The notes under the pieces: generated by a model
The model's database searches: none
Seen by the model: only the letters and a program-made list of their open reading frames with translations
Told to the model about the DNA's origin: nothing
NCBI GenBank assembly: GCA_023429365.1
Contig: JAEYVW010000045.1
Coordinates: 1-6,764, forward strand
Direction of reading: 5' to 3'
Length of the DNA: 6,764 nucleotides
Source of the DNA: Bacteroidota bacterium
Lineage (GTDB): Bacteria > Bacteroidota > Bacteroidia > Chitinophagales > Chitinophagaceae
Part shown: positions 1 through 5,646 of the stretch, piece by piece
Layout of the letters: the number at the start of each line of letters is the position of its first letter
How positions within the stretch are numbered: position 1 is the stretch's first letter
Position numbers and translations under genes: made by a program

Positions 1-45
1 AAACAATGTTAAACGATCTTCAACAATATTCAACTATTTTAAACC
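1..45. repeat. Degenerate 10-bp tandem repeat at left edge
   Basis: Four consecutive decamers can be read directly: AAACAATGTT, AAACGATCTT, CAACAATATT and CAACTATTTT, followed by AAACC, which could begin a fifth. The shared pattern is [AC]AAC-N-AT-N-TT, with AAC, AT and TT kept in every copy. Ten base pairs is close to one helical turn, so all copies face the same side of the DNA. The block lies just downstream of the minus-strand subunit 3 gene, so it could be a protein-binding array before a further minus-strand gene outside the window, or simple AT-rich drift. The array is cut by the window edge and its true length is unknown. Confidence 0.5.
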
Positions 46-52
46 TTACACC

Positions 53-751
53 TTAGAACTTCACACATTCATCCAATTCCTTTTGTGTATAAGCGAGGTT
101 GTATTGTTTCAAAACATCATCCGGCACGCCATTCCATTTGTTAGGCGCATTGCCCACATAGCCAATATCCTTTACACCGATCTCGGATGTATAGAATCCG
201 GACATAGTGAGGTTGCGCATTAGACTAAAGAATGCTACTCCCTGCTCCATTCCTGGTTTTAACTTGCCCTTGGTCACTTTATTCCCTTTGTCATCAGTGT
301 ATTCTATCACTGGATAAGCGATTTCATCTACCACTTCAATTTGTTGTGTGGAACTACAATCTTTAAAGGCTTTTTCAAACCGTTTGAGGCAATGCATATC
401 CAGCCAGCGTAGACCGCCCCGCATTGGTAACTGGTGTTGTGGCATATCCCTTACGATAAAGTCGATAAACTCCGGCACTTTAGCATCGGAAGCACTGCCA
501 CTGACATCGTCCTTAGGTATAATAATATCCCCCAGTACCGTGATCGTTGCCATCTCATGTGGCGTAAAAAACTTTCCCTGCTCCAGCAACTTTTTTTCAT
601 AGGCCATTTCTTCGGCATTGCGGTCGATGTCGATATTCGCACCGGTCGCGTTATCTGCCGCTTTCTTATCATCTGTTTTGCAGCCTGCAATTACTGCTGG
701 TACTGCTACTGCGCCGGTGGCGATCAGTTTTAATGATTGACGTCTATCCAT
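53..751 (-). CDS. Gluconate 2-dehydrogenase subunit 3 family protein (Tat-type lipoprotein)
   Basis: This 232-residue protein is the small subunit of a membrane-associated flavoprotein dehydrogenase. The N-terminus begins MDRRQSLKLI, a twin-arginine pattern (RRxSLK). A short Ala/Val-rich stretch follows and ends in a lipobox, Ile-Ala-Gly-Cys with Cys24, so export by Tat and lipid anchoring are likely. A poorly conserved, charged linker spans about residues 25-60. The family domain covers about 62-230 and contains the usual segments: an FFTPHE start, DIIIPKDD near 75-82, KVPEFIDF near 91-98, and a C-terminal FxxxRNLTMSGFYTSEIG near 174-192. Members of this family pair with GMC flavoproteins in gluconate 2-dehydrogenases and in glucoside 3-dehydrogenase-type enzymes, where the small subunit helps export and mature the catalytic subunit. 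The partner gene lies 66 bp upstream on the same strand, which supports co-transcription. No cytochrome c subunit is visible; one could lie beyond the left edge. The substrate cannot be read from this subunit. Confidence 0.9.
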   Translation of the reverse strand: MDRRQSLKLIATGAVAVPAVIAGCKTDDKKAADNATGANIDIDRNAEEMAYEKKLLEQGKFFTPHEMATITVLGDIIIPKDDVSGSASDAKVPEFIDFIVRDMPQHQLPMRGGLRWLDMHCLKRFEKAFKDCSSTQQIEVVDEIAYPVIEYTDDKGNKVTKGKLKPGMEQGVAFFSLMRNLTMSGFYTSEIGVKDIGYVGNAPNKWNGVPDDVLKQYNLAYTQKELDECVKF

Positions 752-761
752 TATTTATCGG

Positions 762-776
762 ATTGATTTGATCAAT
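762..776. repeat. Short inverted repeat in the operon spacer
   Basis: ATTGAT-TTG-ATCAAT is a perfect 6-bp inverted repeat around 3 bases, starting 11 bp upstream of the subunit 3 start codon. It could be a small operator or a weak RNA hairpin between the two co-oriented genes. It is AT-rich and short, so chance is a fair explanation. The rest of the 66-bp spacer shows nothing else. Confidence 0.3.
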
Positions 777-817
777 AATTTTTAAAGTTATAGTCGCGTC
801 TGATTTTTTTAAACAGA

Positions 818-2563
818 TTAAATATTCTGTTTTTTCAGTTCATCGACGATATATTCAGATGCTCTCATAGAAAGCGCTAAAATGGTCCAGGTGATATTCT
901 TATCGGCCTGGCTTACAAACTGGCCGCCATCTACACAAAAGAGATTTTTACAATCATGCGCCTGGCTCCATTTGTTTAAAGCGGAACGCTTAGCATCATT
1001 ACCCATCCTTACAGTACCACCTTCATGAATGATCTCGCCGGGTTTAGTGAGTCCCCAATTGTTCTCTGCACTGTCATTCGCGCCCCAGGTGATGACGGCG
1101 CCCATATTGTGCATGATCTCCTTAAAGGTCTCCTTCATATGTTTGGCCTGTTTGATCTCATGATCGCTCCATTTCACATTGAACTTCAGAACAGGGATGC
1201 CATATTTATCCACCGTATTGGGATCGATTTCGCAATAGTTGCTTTCAAGTGGTATCGCTTCACCACGTCCCGCCATACCGACGCTGGCCCCAAAAAAGAA
1301 GCGGTTGTCTTCTTTGAGAGAAGCGCCATAACCTCCGGGTTGTTTTTCTTTTCCGTTTACGAGGTACTTTCCATTCAGACTTTCAACGCCCCAGTTGAAG
1401 CCATAAGAAGGATTGCCCATGCCACCCCAATACTCGATATGATAGCCGCGGGGAAAATCCAGTTTTTTATTATCCAACCACCAGGGCGAATACACATGCA
1501 TACCACCTACACCATCTTCGTTATATTTTTTCCGGCCAAATAAAGCAGGGATCACGCCCCCAAGTTGTGCACCGGTTGAATCATGCAGGTATTTTCCCAC
1601 CACGTTGCTGCTATTGGCAAGCCCGTTGGGATGACGCGGTGATTTGGAATTGAGCAGGAGTCGCGCGGATTCACAGGCACTAGCAGCCACGATCACTACT
1701 TTTCCTTCCACCTGGTATTCCATCATATCGTCTTTGTTCACGTATGATACTCCTGTTGCAAGGCCTTCCCGGTTGGTAAGTACTTCGCGGGCCATGGCAT
1801 TTGAAACAATGTCGATATTACCGGTTTTCATAGCCGGATAGATCAACACGTTGGGTGATGAGAAGTCCGCTTTATAATAACTACAATTGCGGCCGCACTG
1901 CGCACAAAAAGCGCAGGCCGCACGGTCCTTGTTGTCGGGCAATTGTTGTGTAAGAATAGAAAGTCGCGAAGGAATTACGCGAACACCAGCCTGCACGGCG
2001 GCTTTTTTAATAAAAAGCTCGTGCAGTCTCGGTTTAGGTGGAGGAAGGAAAAATCCGTCGGGATCATTTTCCAGACCTTCATTAGTGCCAAACACACCGA
2101 TCAGTTTATCAACACGATCATAGTATGGTTTGATATCTTCATATCCAATAGGCCAGTCTTCACCGAGCCCGTCGATGCTTTTGCGTTTGAAATCCTTAGG
2201 TCCGAATCTCAACGAGATTCTTCCCCAGTGGTTGGTTCGTCCGCCGAGCATCCTGGCGCGAAACCAGTCCCAGTCTGTACCTGGTGCTTTGGTATAGGGT
2301 TCACCCTCCAGTTTCCATCCGCCATAGCAGGCGTCAAAATCACCAAATGGTCGTATCGTAGAAGCGCCGCGGCGCGGCGATTCCCATGGTTTCTTGAATT
2401 GTGTAATATTTTTTACCGGGTCATACAGAGGCCCTGCTTCGATGATACAAACTTTTAGTCCTGCATTGGCAAGAATATAAGCTGACATACCGCCGCCTGC
2501 ACCGGAACCAACAATGACCGCGTCATATTTTTTCGGTTGCTTTTTGATCTGGAAGTCTCCCAT
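818..2563 (-). CDS. GMC family FAD-dependent oxidoreductase, probable sugar/glycoside dehydrogenase catalytic subunit
   Basis: This 581-residue flavoprotein probably oxidises a hydroxyl of a sugar, glycoside or polyol and passes electrons to a membrane acceptor. A Rossmann FAD-binding motif, GSGAGGG, lies at residues 19-25 after a short beta strand, with the ribose-binding Glu42 in IIEAG. GGRTNHWG at 107-114 is the usual GMC segment near the flavin. The C-terminal active-site blocks are HEGGTVRMG at 513-521 and the VDGGQF...NITWTILAL region at 544-564, giving a predicted catalytic pair of His513 and Asn556. Four cysteines at 217, 220, 223 and 227 (C-x2-C-x2-C-x3-C) look like an iron-sulfur ligand set. 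Electron-transferring relatives such as FAD-glucose dehydrogenases carry a cluster in the middle of the protein. There is no signal peptide, so export is probably by hitch-hiking on the Tat signal of the subunit encoded just downstream. The ATG at 2563 sits immediately before the FAD domain; no clear Shine-Dalgarno site precedes it. Glucoside 3-dehydrogenase is one good possibility; the exact substrate is not shown. Confidence 0.92.
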   Translation of the reverse strand: MGDFQIKKQPKKYDAVIVGSGAGGGMSAYILANAGLKVCIIEAGPLYDPVKNITQFKKPWESPRRGASTIRPFGDFDACYGGWKLEGEPYTKAPGTDWDWFRARMLGGRTNHWGRISLRFGPKDFKRKSIDGLGEDWPIGYEDIKPYYDRVDKLIGVFGTNEGLENDPDGFFLPPPKPRLHELFIKKAAVQAGVRVIPSRLSILTQQLPDNKDRAACAFCAQCGRNCSYYKADFSSPNVLIYPAMKTGNIDIVSNAMAREVLTNREGLATGVSYVNKDDMMEYQVEGKVVIVAASACESARLLLNSKSPRHPNGLANSSNVVGKYLHDSTGAQLGGVIPALFGRKKYNEDGVGGMHVYSPWWLDNKKLDFPRGYHIEYWGGMGNPSYGFNWGVESLNGKYLVNGKEKQPGGYGASLKEDNRFFFGASVGMAGRGEAIPLESNYCEIDPNTVDKYGIPVLKFNVKWSDHEIKQAKHMKETFKEIMHNMGAVITWGANDSAENNWGLTKPGEIIHEGGTVRMGNDAKRSALNKWSQAHDCKNLFCVDGGQFVSQADKNITWTILALSMRASEYIVDELKKQNI

Positions 2564-2581
2564 TAGCGAAGAAGATTATAT

Positions 2582-2597
2582 GCTTAAAGAATTAAGC
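2582..2597. promoter_or_regulatory. Inverted repeat upstream of the GMC gene
   Basis: GCTTAA-AGAA-TTAAGC is a perfect 6-bp inverted repeat with a 4-base centre, 18 bp upstream of the GMC start codon. It could be an operator for the oxidoreductase operon, or an RNA hairpin in the leader that affects translation initiation. No convincing TAnnTTTG promoter was found beside it, so its place relative to the transcription start is unknown. A 12-base match of this kind can occur by chance in AT-rich DNA. Confidence 0.35.
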
Positions 2598-2630
2598 GAC
2601 AATTTACAGGTAAACATTCATTTAACGAAG

Positions 2631-2944
2631 ATTTTTTTAATGGGAAGAGTGGGCGGATTGCCGGGAAGAAGGGGAGGCGGGAAGGAGGTATTGGACATGT
2701 TTTTCGTTTGGACTTACTTCTTAAAACTTACAAAACATATTGCCCGATTATTCTTTATTTTTTTAATGGGAAGAGTGGGCGGATTGCCGGGAAGAAGGGG
2801 AGGCGGGATGGAGGTGTTGGATATGTTTTTTGTTTGGACTTACTTCTTAAAACTTACAAAACATATTGCCCGATTATTCTTTATTTTTTTAATGGGGAGA
2901 GTGGGTGGATTGCCGGGAAGAAGGGGAGGTGGGAAGGGAGTATT
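2631..2944. repeat. 126-bp tandem repeat array, 2 full units plus a partial third
   Basis: The G-rich core beginning TGGGAAGAGTGGG (third copy TGGGGAGAGTGGG) recurs at 2641, 2767 and 2893, a spacing of exactly 126 bp each time. Each full unit has a purine-rich core of about 50 bp followed by about 75 bp of AT-rich sequence ending in seven T and two A. Units 1 and 2 differ at only four positions. The third copy keeps the core, with three changes up to position 2935, then breaks away near 2940-2944. The array starts with the tail of a unit at 2631-2640. The near identity of the copies suggests recent duplication. The period is a multiple of three, so one frame stays open throughout. It lies between divergent promoters of the GMC operon and the pullulanase gene. 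This is not a CRISPR: the units are too long, and the AT-rich segments are themselves repeated. Confidence 0.95.
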
Positions 2945-2951
2945 TAGTTAG
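2697..2951 (+). CDS. Possible small repeat-encoded protein (uncertain)
   Basis: An 84-residue frame starts at the ATG at 2697, preceded at 2682-2689 by AAGGAGGT with a 7-base gap, an ideal Shine-Dalgarno arrangement. The frame runs through the tandem array, so the product alternates a hydrophobic aromatic segment (MFFVWTYFLKL...RLFFIFL) with a Gly/Arg-rich segment (MGRVGGLPGRRGGG), each twice. This would give two possible membrane helices with basic loops. Between repeat copies most base changes fall at third codon positions of this frame. Against it: the purine-rich core produces Shine-Dalgarno-like strings by chance, Bacteroidota genes seldom depend on them, no promoter is evident, and I recognise no family. 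The frame is also open further upstream, to 2514, overlapping the GMC gene in antisense. A non-coding repeat remains the more likely reading. Confidence 0.15.
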   Translation: MFFVWTYFLKLTKHIARLFFIFLMGRVGGLPGRRGGGMEVLDMFFVWTYFLKLTKHIARLFFIFLMGRVGGLPGRRGGGKGVFS

Positions 2952-3135
2952 GGTTTTAGCTTGTTCATTTCACCATTTAATCCATCTTGAGTTCGACAAA
3001 AGTTATTTTTTCGAAAAAAGTATAAAGAGTTTTTAAAAAAACCTTCGCAGTCTTATCTTCCCGCCTTTCCGTCTCGCCGGCCACCCGTTTGCATGAGTAA
3101 AAATAATTGGAGATATTTAATTAAAATATCCCGGG
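2945..3135. other. AT-rich leader region of the pullulanase gene
   Basis: This stretch completes the 572-bp gap between the GMC and pullulanase genes. It is AT-rich, with a perfect 14-bp palindrome TTTTTTCGAAAAAA at 3006-3019 and further A/T runs to about 3041 that could bend DNA. A diverged inverted copy of the array core sits at 3057-3086. The pullulanase promoter should lie here, but no convincing TTTG/TAnnTTTG pair was found: TATTTTTT at 3004 lacks a -33 partner, and TTTG at 3088 lacks a good -7. No coding region is supported. Confidence 0.5.
3057..3086 (-). repeat. Diverged inverted copy of the array core
   Basis: Read on the minus strand, this segment gives GGGTGG-CCGGCGAGACGG-AAAGGCGGGAAG. 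Aligned to the array core (CCGGGAAGAAGGGGAGGCGGGAAG) it matches 19 of 24 bases without a gap, and the flanking GGGTGG matches the third core copy once four bases (ATTG) are skipped. It therefore looks like an older fourth copy in opposite orientation. The third direct copy and this copy could pair in a transcript across about 120 bases. Similarity by base composition alone cannot be fully excluded. Confidence 0.5.
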
Positions 3136-5106
3136 ATGAATAAAGCTGTTATGGTAGCGGCATTAATATTTCCAGTTTTTATAAAAGCACAAATAAAAGA
3201 GTTTGCGAACTATCCTGTGTACCAGGGCGATGACCTGGGTCTCCGATATACACCCCAAAGCTCTGCATTCCGGATCTGGTCGCCTGTGGCAGAACAGGCA
3301 CAACTATTATTGTATAAAGAAGGATCGGGCGGTGAAGCATATAAAAAAATCTCGCTTGAAAAAGGTCCACAGGGCACATGGGCAACCACGATACCCGGTG
3401 ATCTGAAAGGAGAATTCTATGCTTTTAGAGTAATGATAAACAAGATTTGGCTGAATGCGGTACCTGATCCCTATGCAAAGTCGGTTGGGGTGAATGGAAG
3501 AAGAGCGATGGTAGTTGACCTTGATGAGACCGACCCGCCTGGCTGGGATGCTGATCGCGGACCCGAACTCACCAGCCAGACAGATGCGATCGTATACGAG
3601 CTGCATGTACGCGATGCCAGCATAGCCGCAAATTCTGGGATACGCAACAAAGGAAAATACCTGGGTCTGGCAGAGGAAGGAACGACAAACGAGGCCGGTA
3701 TGTCAACCGGGCTTGATCATATCAAAGAGCTGGGAGTCACCCATGTTCATTTTTTACCTTTCTATGATTATTTGTCGGTCGATGAGACCAAACTGGAAAC
3801 AGCCCAATATAATTGGGGGTATGAACCATTGAATTATGATGTGCCGGAAGGATCGTATGCCACAGATCCATATGACGGTAAAACGCGGATCAAAGAATTA
3901 AAGCAGATTATCCATGCCTTTCACAGGAATGGACTCGGTGTGGTGATGGACGTGGTGTACAATCATACGATGCTCACCGAAGATTCTTATTTCAACCAGC
4001 TGGTACCGGGTTATTATTACCGGCAAACGGCGGAAGGAAAATTCTCGGACGCGACTGCCTGTGGCAACGAAACGGCCAGCGAAAGACCGATGATGCGTAA
4101 GTTCATGATCGAGTCGCTTAAGTATTGGGTAAAGGAATATCATATTGACGGATTTCGTTTCGACCTGATGGGTGTACATGATATTGAAACGATGAATATC
4201 ATTGCTGCAGAGCTTCGTAAGATCAGGCCTGGGATCTTATTATATGGCGAAGGCTGGACGGCCAAAGAATCACCCTTGCCTGAAGAGAAGAGAGCGTTGA
4301 AAAGATTCGCGTACAAACTTGACAATATAGCAGTCTTCAGTGATGATCTTCGGGATGGCTTAAAAGGAAGTGTATTTGTAAATAGTGAAAAAGGGTTCGT
4401 GAGTGGCCGGCAAGGTATGGAGGAGAGCATTAAATTTGGCGTGGTTGCTGCTTGTAGGCATCCGCAGGTGAATTATGCTAAGATAAATTATTCAAACGCA
4501 CCTTATGCAAATGATCCTACTAATACAGTAACCTATGCAGAGTGCCACGACAATCATGTGCTTTGGGATAAACTGGCGCTCTCGGCATCGGGGGCAGGTG
4601 AGAAAGAAAGAAAAGAAATGTATAAACTGGCGTTAGGGATCGTACTGACTTCACAGGGAATATCATTCCTGCACGCAGGATCTGAATTTTTACGAACTAA
4701 GAACGGCAATGAAAATTCTTACAATGCCGGTGATGTCACCAACGCGATCGACTGGTCGCTTAAAACTAAAAACAAGGATGTATTTGACTATGTTAAGGCG
4801 TTAATACAACTTAGGAAAGCACATCCCGCATTTCGATTGAGAACAGGCAGGGAGGTGGCTGAATATATCCATTTTACGGACGTACCCGTCGGCGTGGTAG
4901 CTTACACGATCGACGGCAAAGTTGTTGGCGATCACTGGAAACGGATCATGGTTATCTATAACAGCCAGCCACGTAAAGCTAAACTTAGTCTGCCTGCCGG
5001 CAACTGGCAACTTTTGTCGTTACCTGGTCAGCATATAAAATTTTCCACGGGCAAAACTTCAATCAAGGTCACGCCAATAAGCTGCGTAATACTTTTCGAA
5101 GACTGA
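3136..5106 (+). CDS. pulA: Type I pullulanase (GH13, alpha-1,6-glucan debranching enzyme), secreted
   Basis: This 656-residue enzyme should hydrolyse alpha-1,6 branch linkages in pullulan, starch or glycogen fragments. Residues 1-18 form a signal peptide (Met-Asn-Lys, hydrophobic core, probable cleavage at IKA|QIKEF), so it acts outside the cytoplasm; the lipobox cysteine of a surface lipoprotein is absent. A CBM48-like beta-sandwich spans about 35-105 (FRIWSPVAEQAQLLLY...). The pullulanase signature YNWGYEP lies at 225-231. GH13 motifs follow in order: DVVYNHT at 272-278; GFRFDLMGVHD at 339-349 with nucleophile Asp343; GEGW at 371-374 with acid/base Glu372; and CHDNHVLWDKL at 470-480 with Asp472 as transition-state stabiliser. 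HAGSEFLRTK at 513-522 and NSYNAGD at 527-533 complete the barrel, and a C-terminal beta domain runs from about 570. All key residues are present and the length is normal for the family. The ATG at 3136 directly precedes the signal peptide and has no Shine-Dalgarno site nearby. No SusC/SusD genes flank it in this window. Confidence 0.95.
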   Translation: MNKAVMVAALIFPVFIKAQIKEFANYPVYQGDDLGLRYTPQSSAFRIWSPVAEQAQLLLYKEGSGGEAYKKISLEKGPQGTWATTIPGDLKGEFYAFRVMINKIWLNAVPDPYAKSVGVNGRRAMVVDLDETDPPGWDADRGPELTSQTDAIVYELHVRDASIAANSGIRNKGKYLGLAEEGTTNEAGMSTGLDHIKELGVTHVHFLPFYDYLSVDETKLETAQYNWGYEPLNYDVPEGSYATDPYDGKTRIKELKQIIHAFHRNGLGVVMDVVYNHTMLTEDSYFNQLVPGYYYRQTAEGKFSDATACGNETASERPMMRKFMIESLKYWVKEYHIDGFRFDLMGVHDIETMNIIAAELRKIRPGILLYGEGWTAKESPLPEEKRALKRFAYKLDNIAVFSDDLRDGLKGSVFVNSEKGFVSGRQGMEESIKFGVVAACRHPQVNYAKINYSNAPYANDPTNTVTYAECHDNHVLWDKLALSASGAGEKERKEMYKLALGIVLTSQGISFLHAGSEFLRTKNGNENSYNAGDVTNAIDWSLKTKNKDVFDYVKALIQLRKAHPAFRLRTGREVAEYIHFTDVPVGVVAYTIDGKVVGDHWKRIMVIYNSQPRKAKLSLPAGNWQLLSLPGQHIKFSTGKTSIKVTPISCVILFED

Positions 5107-5144
5107 TTGAAACACTACAAGTAATTATTAAATATTAAAGACCC

Positions 5145-5176
5145 CTGAGACATGGTAAATTTTCCCCTGTCCTCAG
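5145..5176 (+). terminator. Candidate terminator hairpin after pulA
   Basis: The arm CTGAG-ACA-T-GG pairs with CC-C-TGT-C-CTCAG around a 9-base AT-rich loop, giving ten base pairs interrupted by one mismatch and one bulge. It starts 39 bp after the pullulanase stop codon, between convergent genes. Only TGTTT follows, so the U run is weak on the plus strand. It could also act on the minus strand for the VOC gene, whose stop lies about 80 bp away. Its position is right for a terminator; its strength is uncertain. Confidence 0.45.
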
Positions 5177-5205
5177 TGTTTCCTCCATGCTCTCCGTGTC
5201 CACTT
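5170..5205. repeat. Pyrimidine-rich decamer quasi-repeat
   Basis: TCCTCAGTGT, TCCTCCATGC and TCTCCGTGTC follow one another as three degenerate decamers close to TCCTCCGTGT, then CACTTCC. The block overlaps the right arm of the preceding hairpin. It resembles dispersed CTCCGTGT-type intergenic repeats seen in many bacterial genomes, but this is from memory of the pattern, and only this degraded copy is visible here. The remaining sequence to 5258 shows nothing further. Confidence 0.3.
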
Positions 5206-5258
5206 CCCCGAACCAGAAAAATTTCGATTAATGCAGCAACCATCCATGCCATTCATGT

Positions 5259-5636
5259 TCATTTTACAGAAGTAATCCACCACGTATTTCCAAATGGGTC
5301 AGTTACCCCGCAGGCACGTCCATACTCTTTATCGGATGGCTCCTGCCCGGGAACCGTCACCGCTCCGGCGGACAGAGCTTTTTGATAGGTAATATCCGCA
5401 TCTTCAACATAAATAAACATCCCTGCATTCATGGGTGTAAATTGTCCTCCAGCCTCGGCAAACATTACCACGGCGTCTCCAATCCTTAACTCACCGTGCA
5501 TCACGGATCCATCTTCGGTGGGTACTACCATTTGCTCCTTTGCATCGAAGACGGCTAACATGAATTTTCGAAACCCGTTACTGTCTTTTAAGATCAGGTA
5601 AGGCATAAGCTGGTTATAGGTTGAGGGAACTTTCAT
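5259..5636 (-). CDS. VOC family (glyoxalase/bleomycin-resistance fold) protein, PhnB-like
   Basis: This small 125-residue cytoplasmic protein has the vicinal oxygen chelate fold. The N-terminal half, MKVPSTYNQLMPYLILKD, starts the first beta-alpha-beta-beta-beta module and leads to MHGELRIGDAVVMFAEA, with a His and a Glu in places typical for this fold. The second module includes MFIYVEDADITYQKALSAGA and ends in YGRACGVTDPFGNTWWI, the usual closing motif of PhnB-like members. The family includes lyases, dioxygenases and resistance proteins, and many members have no known reaction, so the substrate is open. I chose the ATG at 5636. A longer frame begins at 5672 with TTG and would overlap the upstream gene, while the ATG gives a standard N-terminus and a 10-bp gap after the membrane protein gene. 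The tight spacing implies an operon with it. Confidence 0.85.
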   Translation of the reverse strand: MKVPSTYNQLMPYLILKDSNGFRKFMLAVFDAKEQMVVPTEDGSVMHGELRIGDAVVMFAEAGGQFTPMNAGMFIYVEDADITYQKALSAGAVTVPGQEPSDKEYGRACGVTDPFGNTWWITSVK

Positions 5637-5646
5637 ATCGATAATA

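Noticed and set aside
1025..1543. Long plus-strand open frame (172 codons) antisense to the GMC gene
   Set aside because: It is a shadow of the GMC reading frame, has no recognisable domain, and the GMC frame carries all family motifs across it. The same holds for the plus frame at 1943-2458.
2631..2944. CRISPR array
   Set aside because: The units are 126 bp and the segments between G-rich cores are nearly identical instead of unique; no cas genes are present.
3006..3019. Palindrome TTTTTTCGAAAAAA as a terminator
   Set aside because: The arms are pure T and A around CG, too weak for a terminator stem, and there is no gene ending just upstream. It is better read as an AT-rich, possibly bent tract.
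3004..3121. Promoter of the pullulanase gene
   Set aside because: TATTTTTT at 3004 has no TTTG at the right distance, and TTTG at 3088 pairs only with a poor TATTTAAT 22 bases on that would leave almost no leader. No site could be supported.
5152..5385. Plus-strand open frame of 77 codons downstream of pulA
   Set aside because: It covers the hairpin and quasi-repeat and then runs antisense to the VOC gene; the product is low-complexity and matches nothing known.
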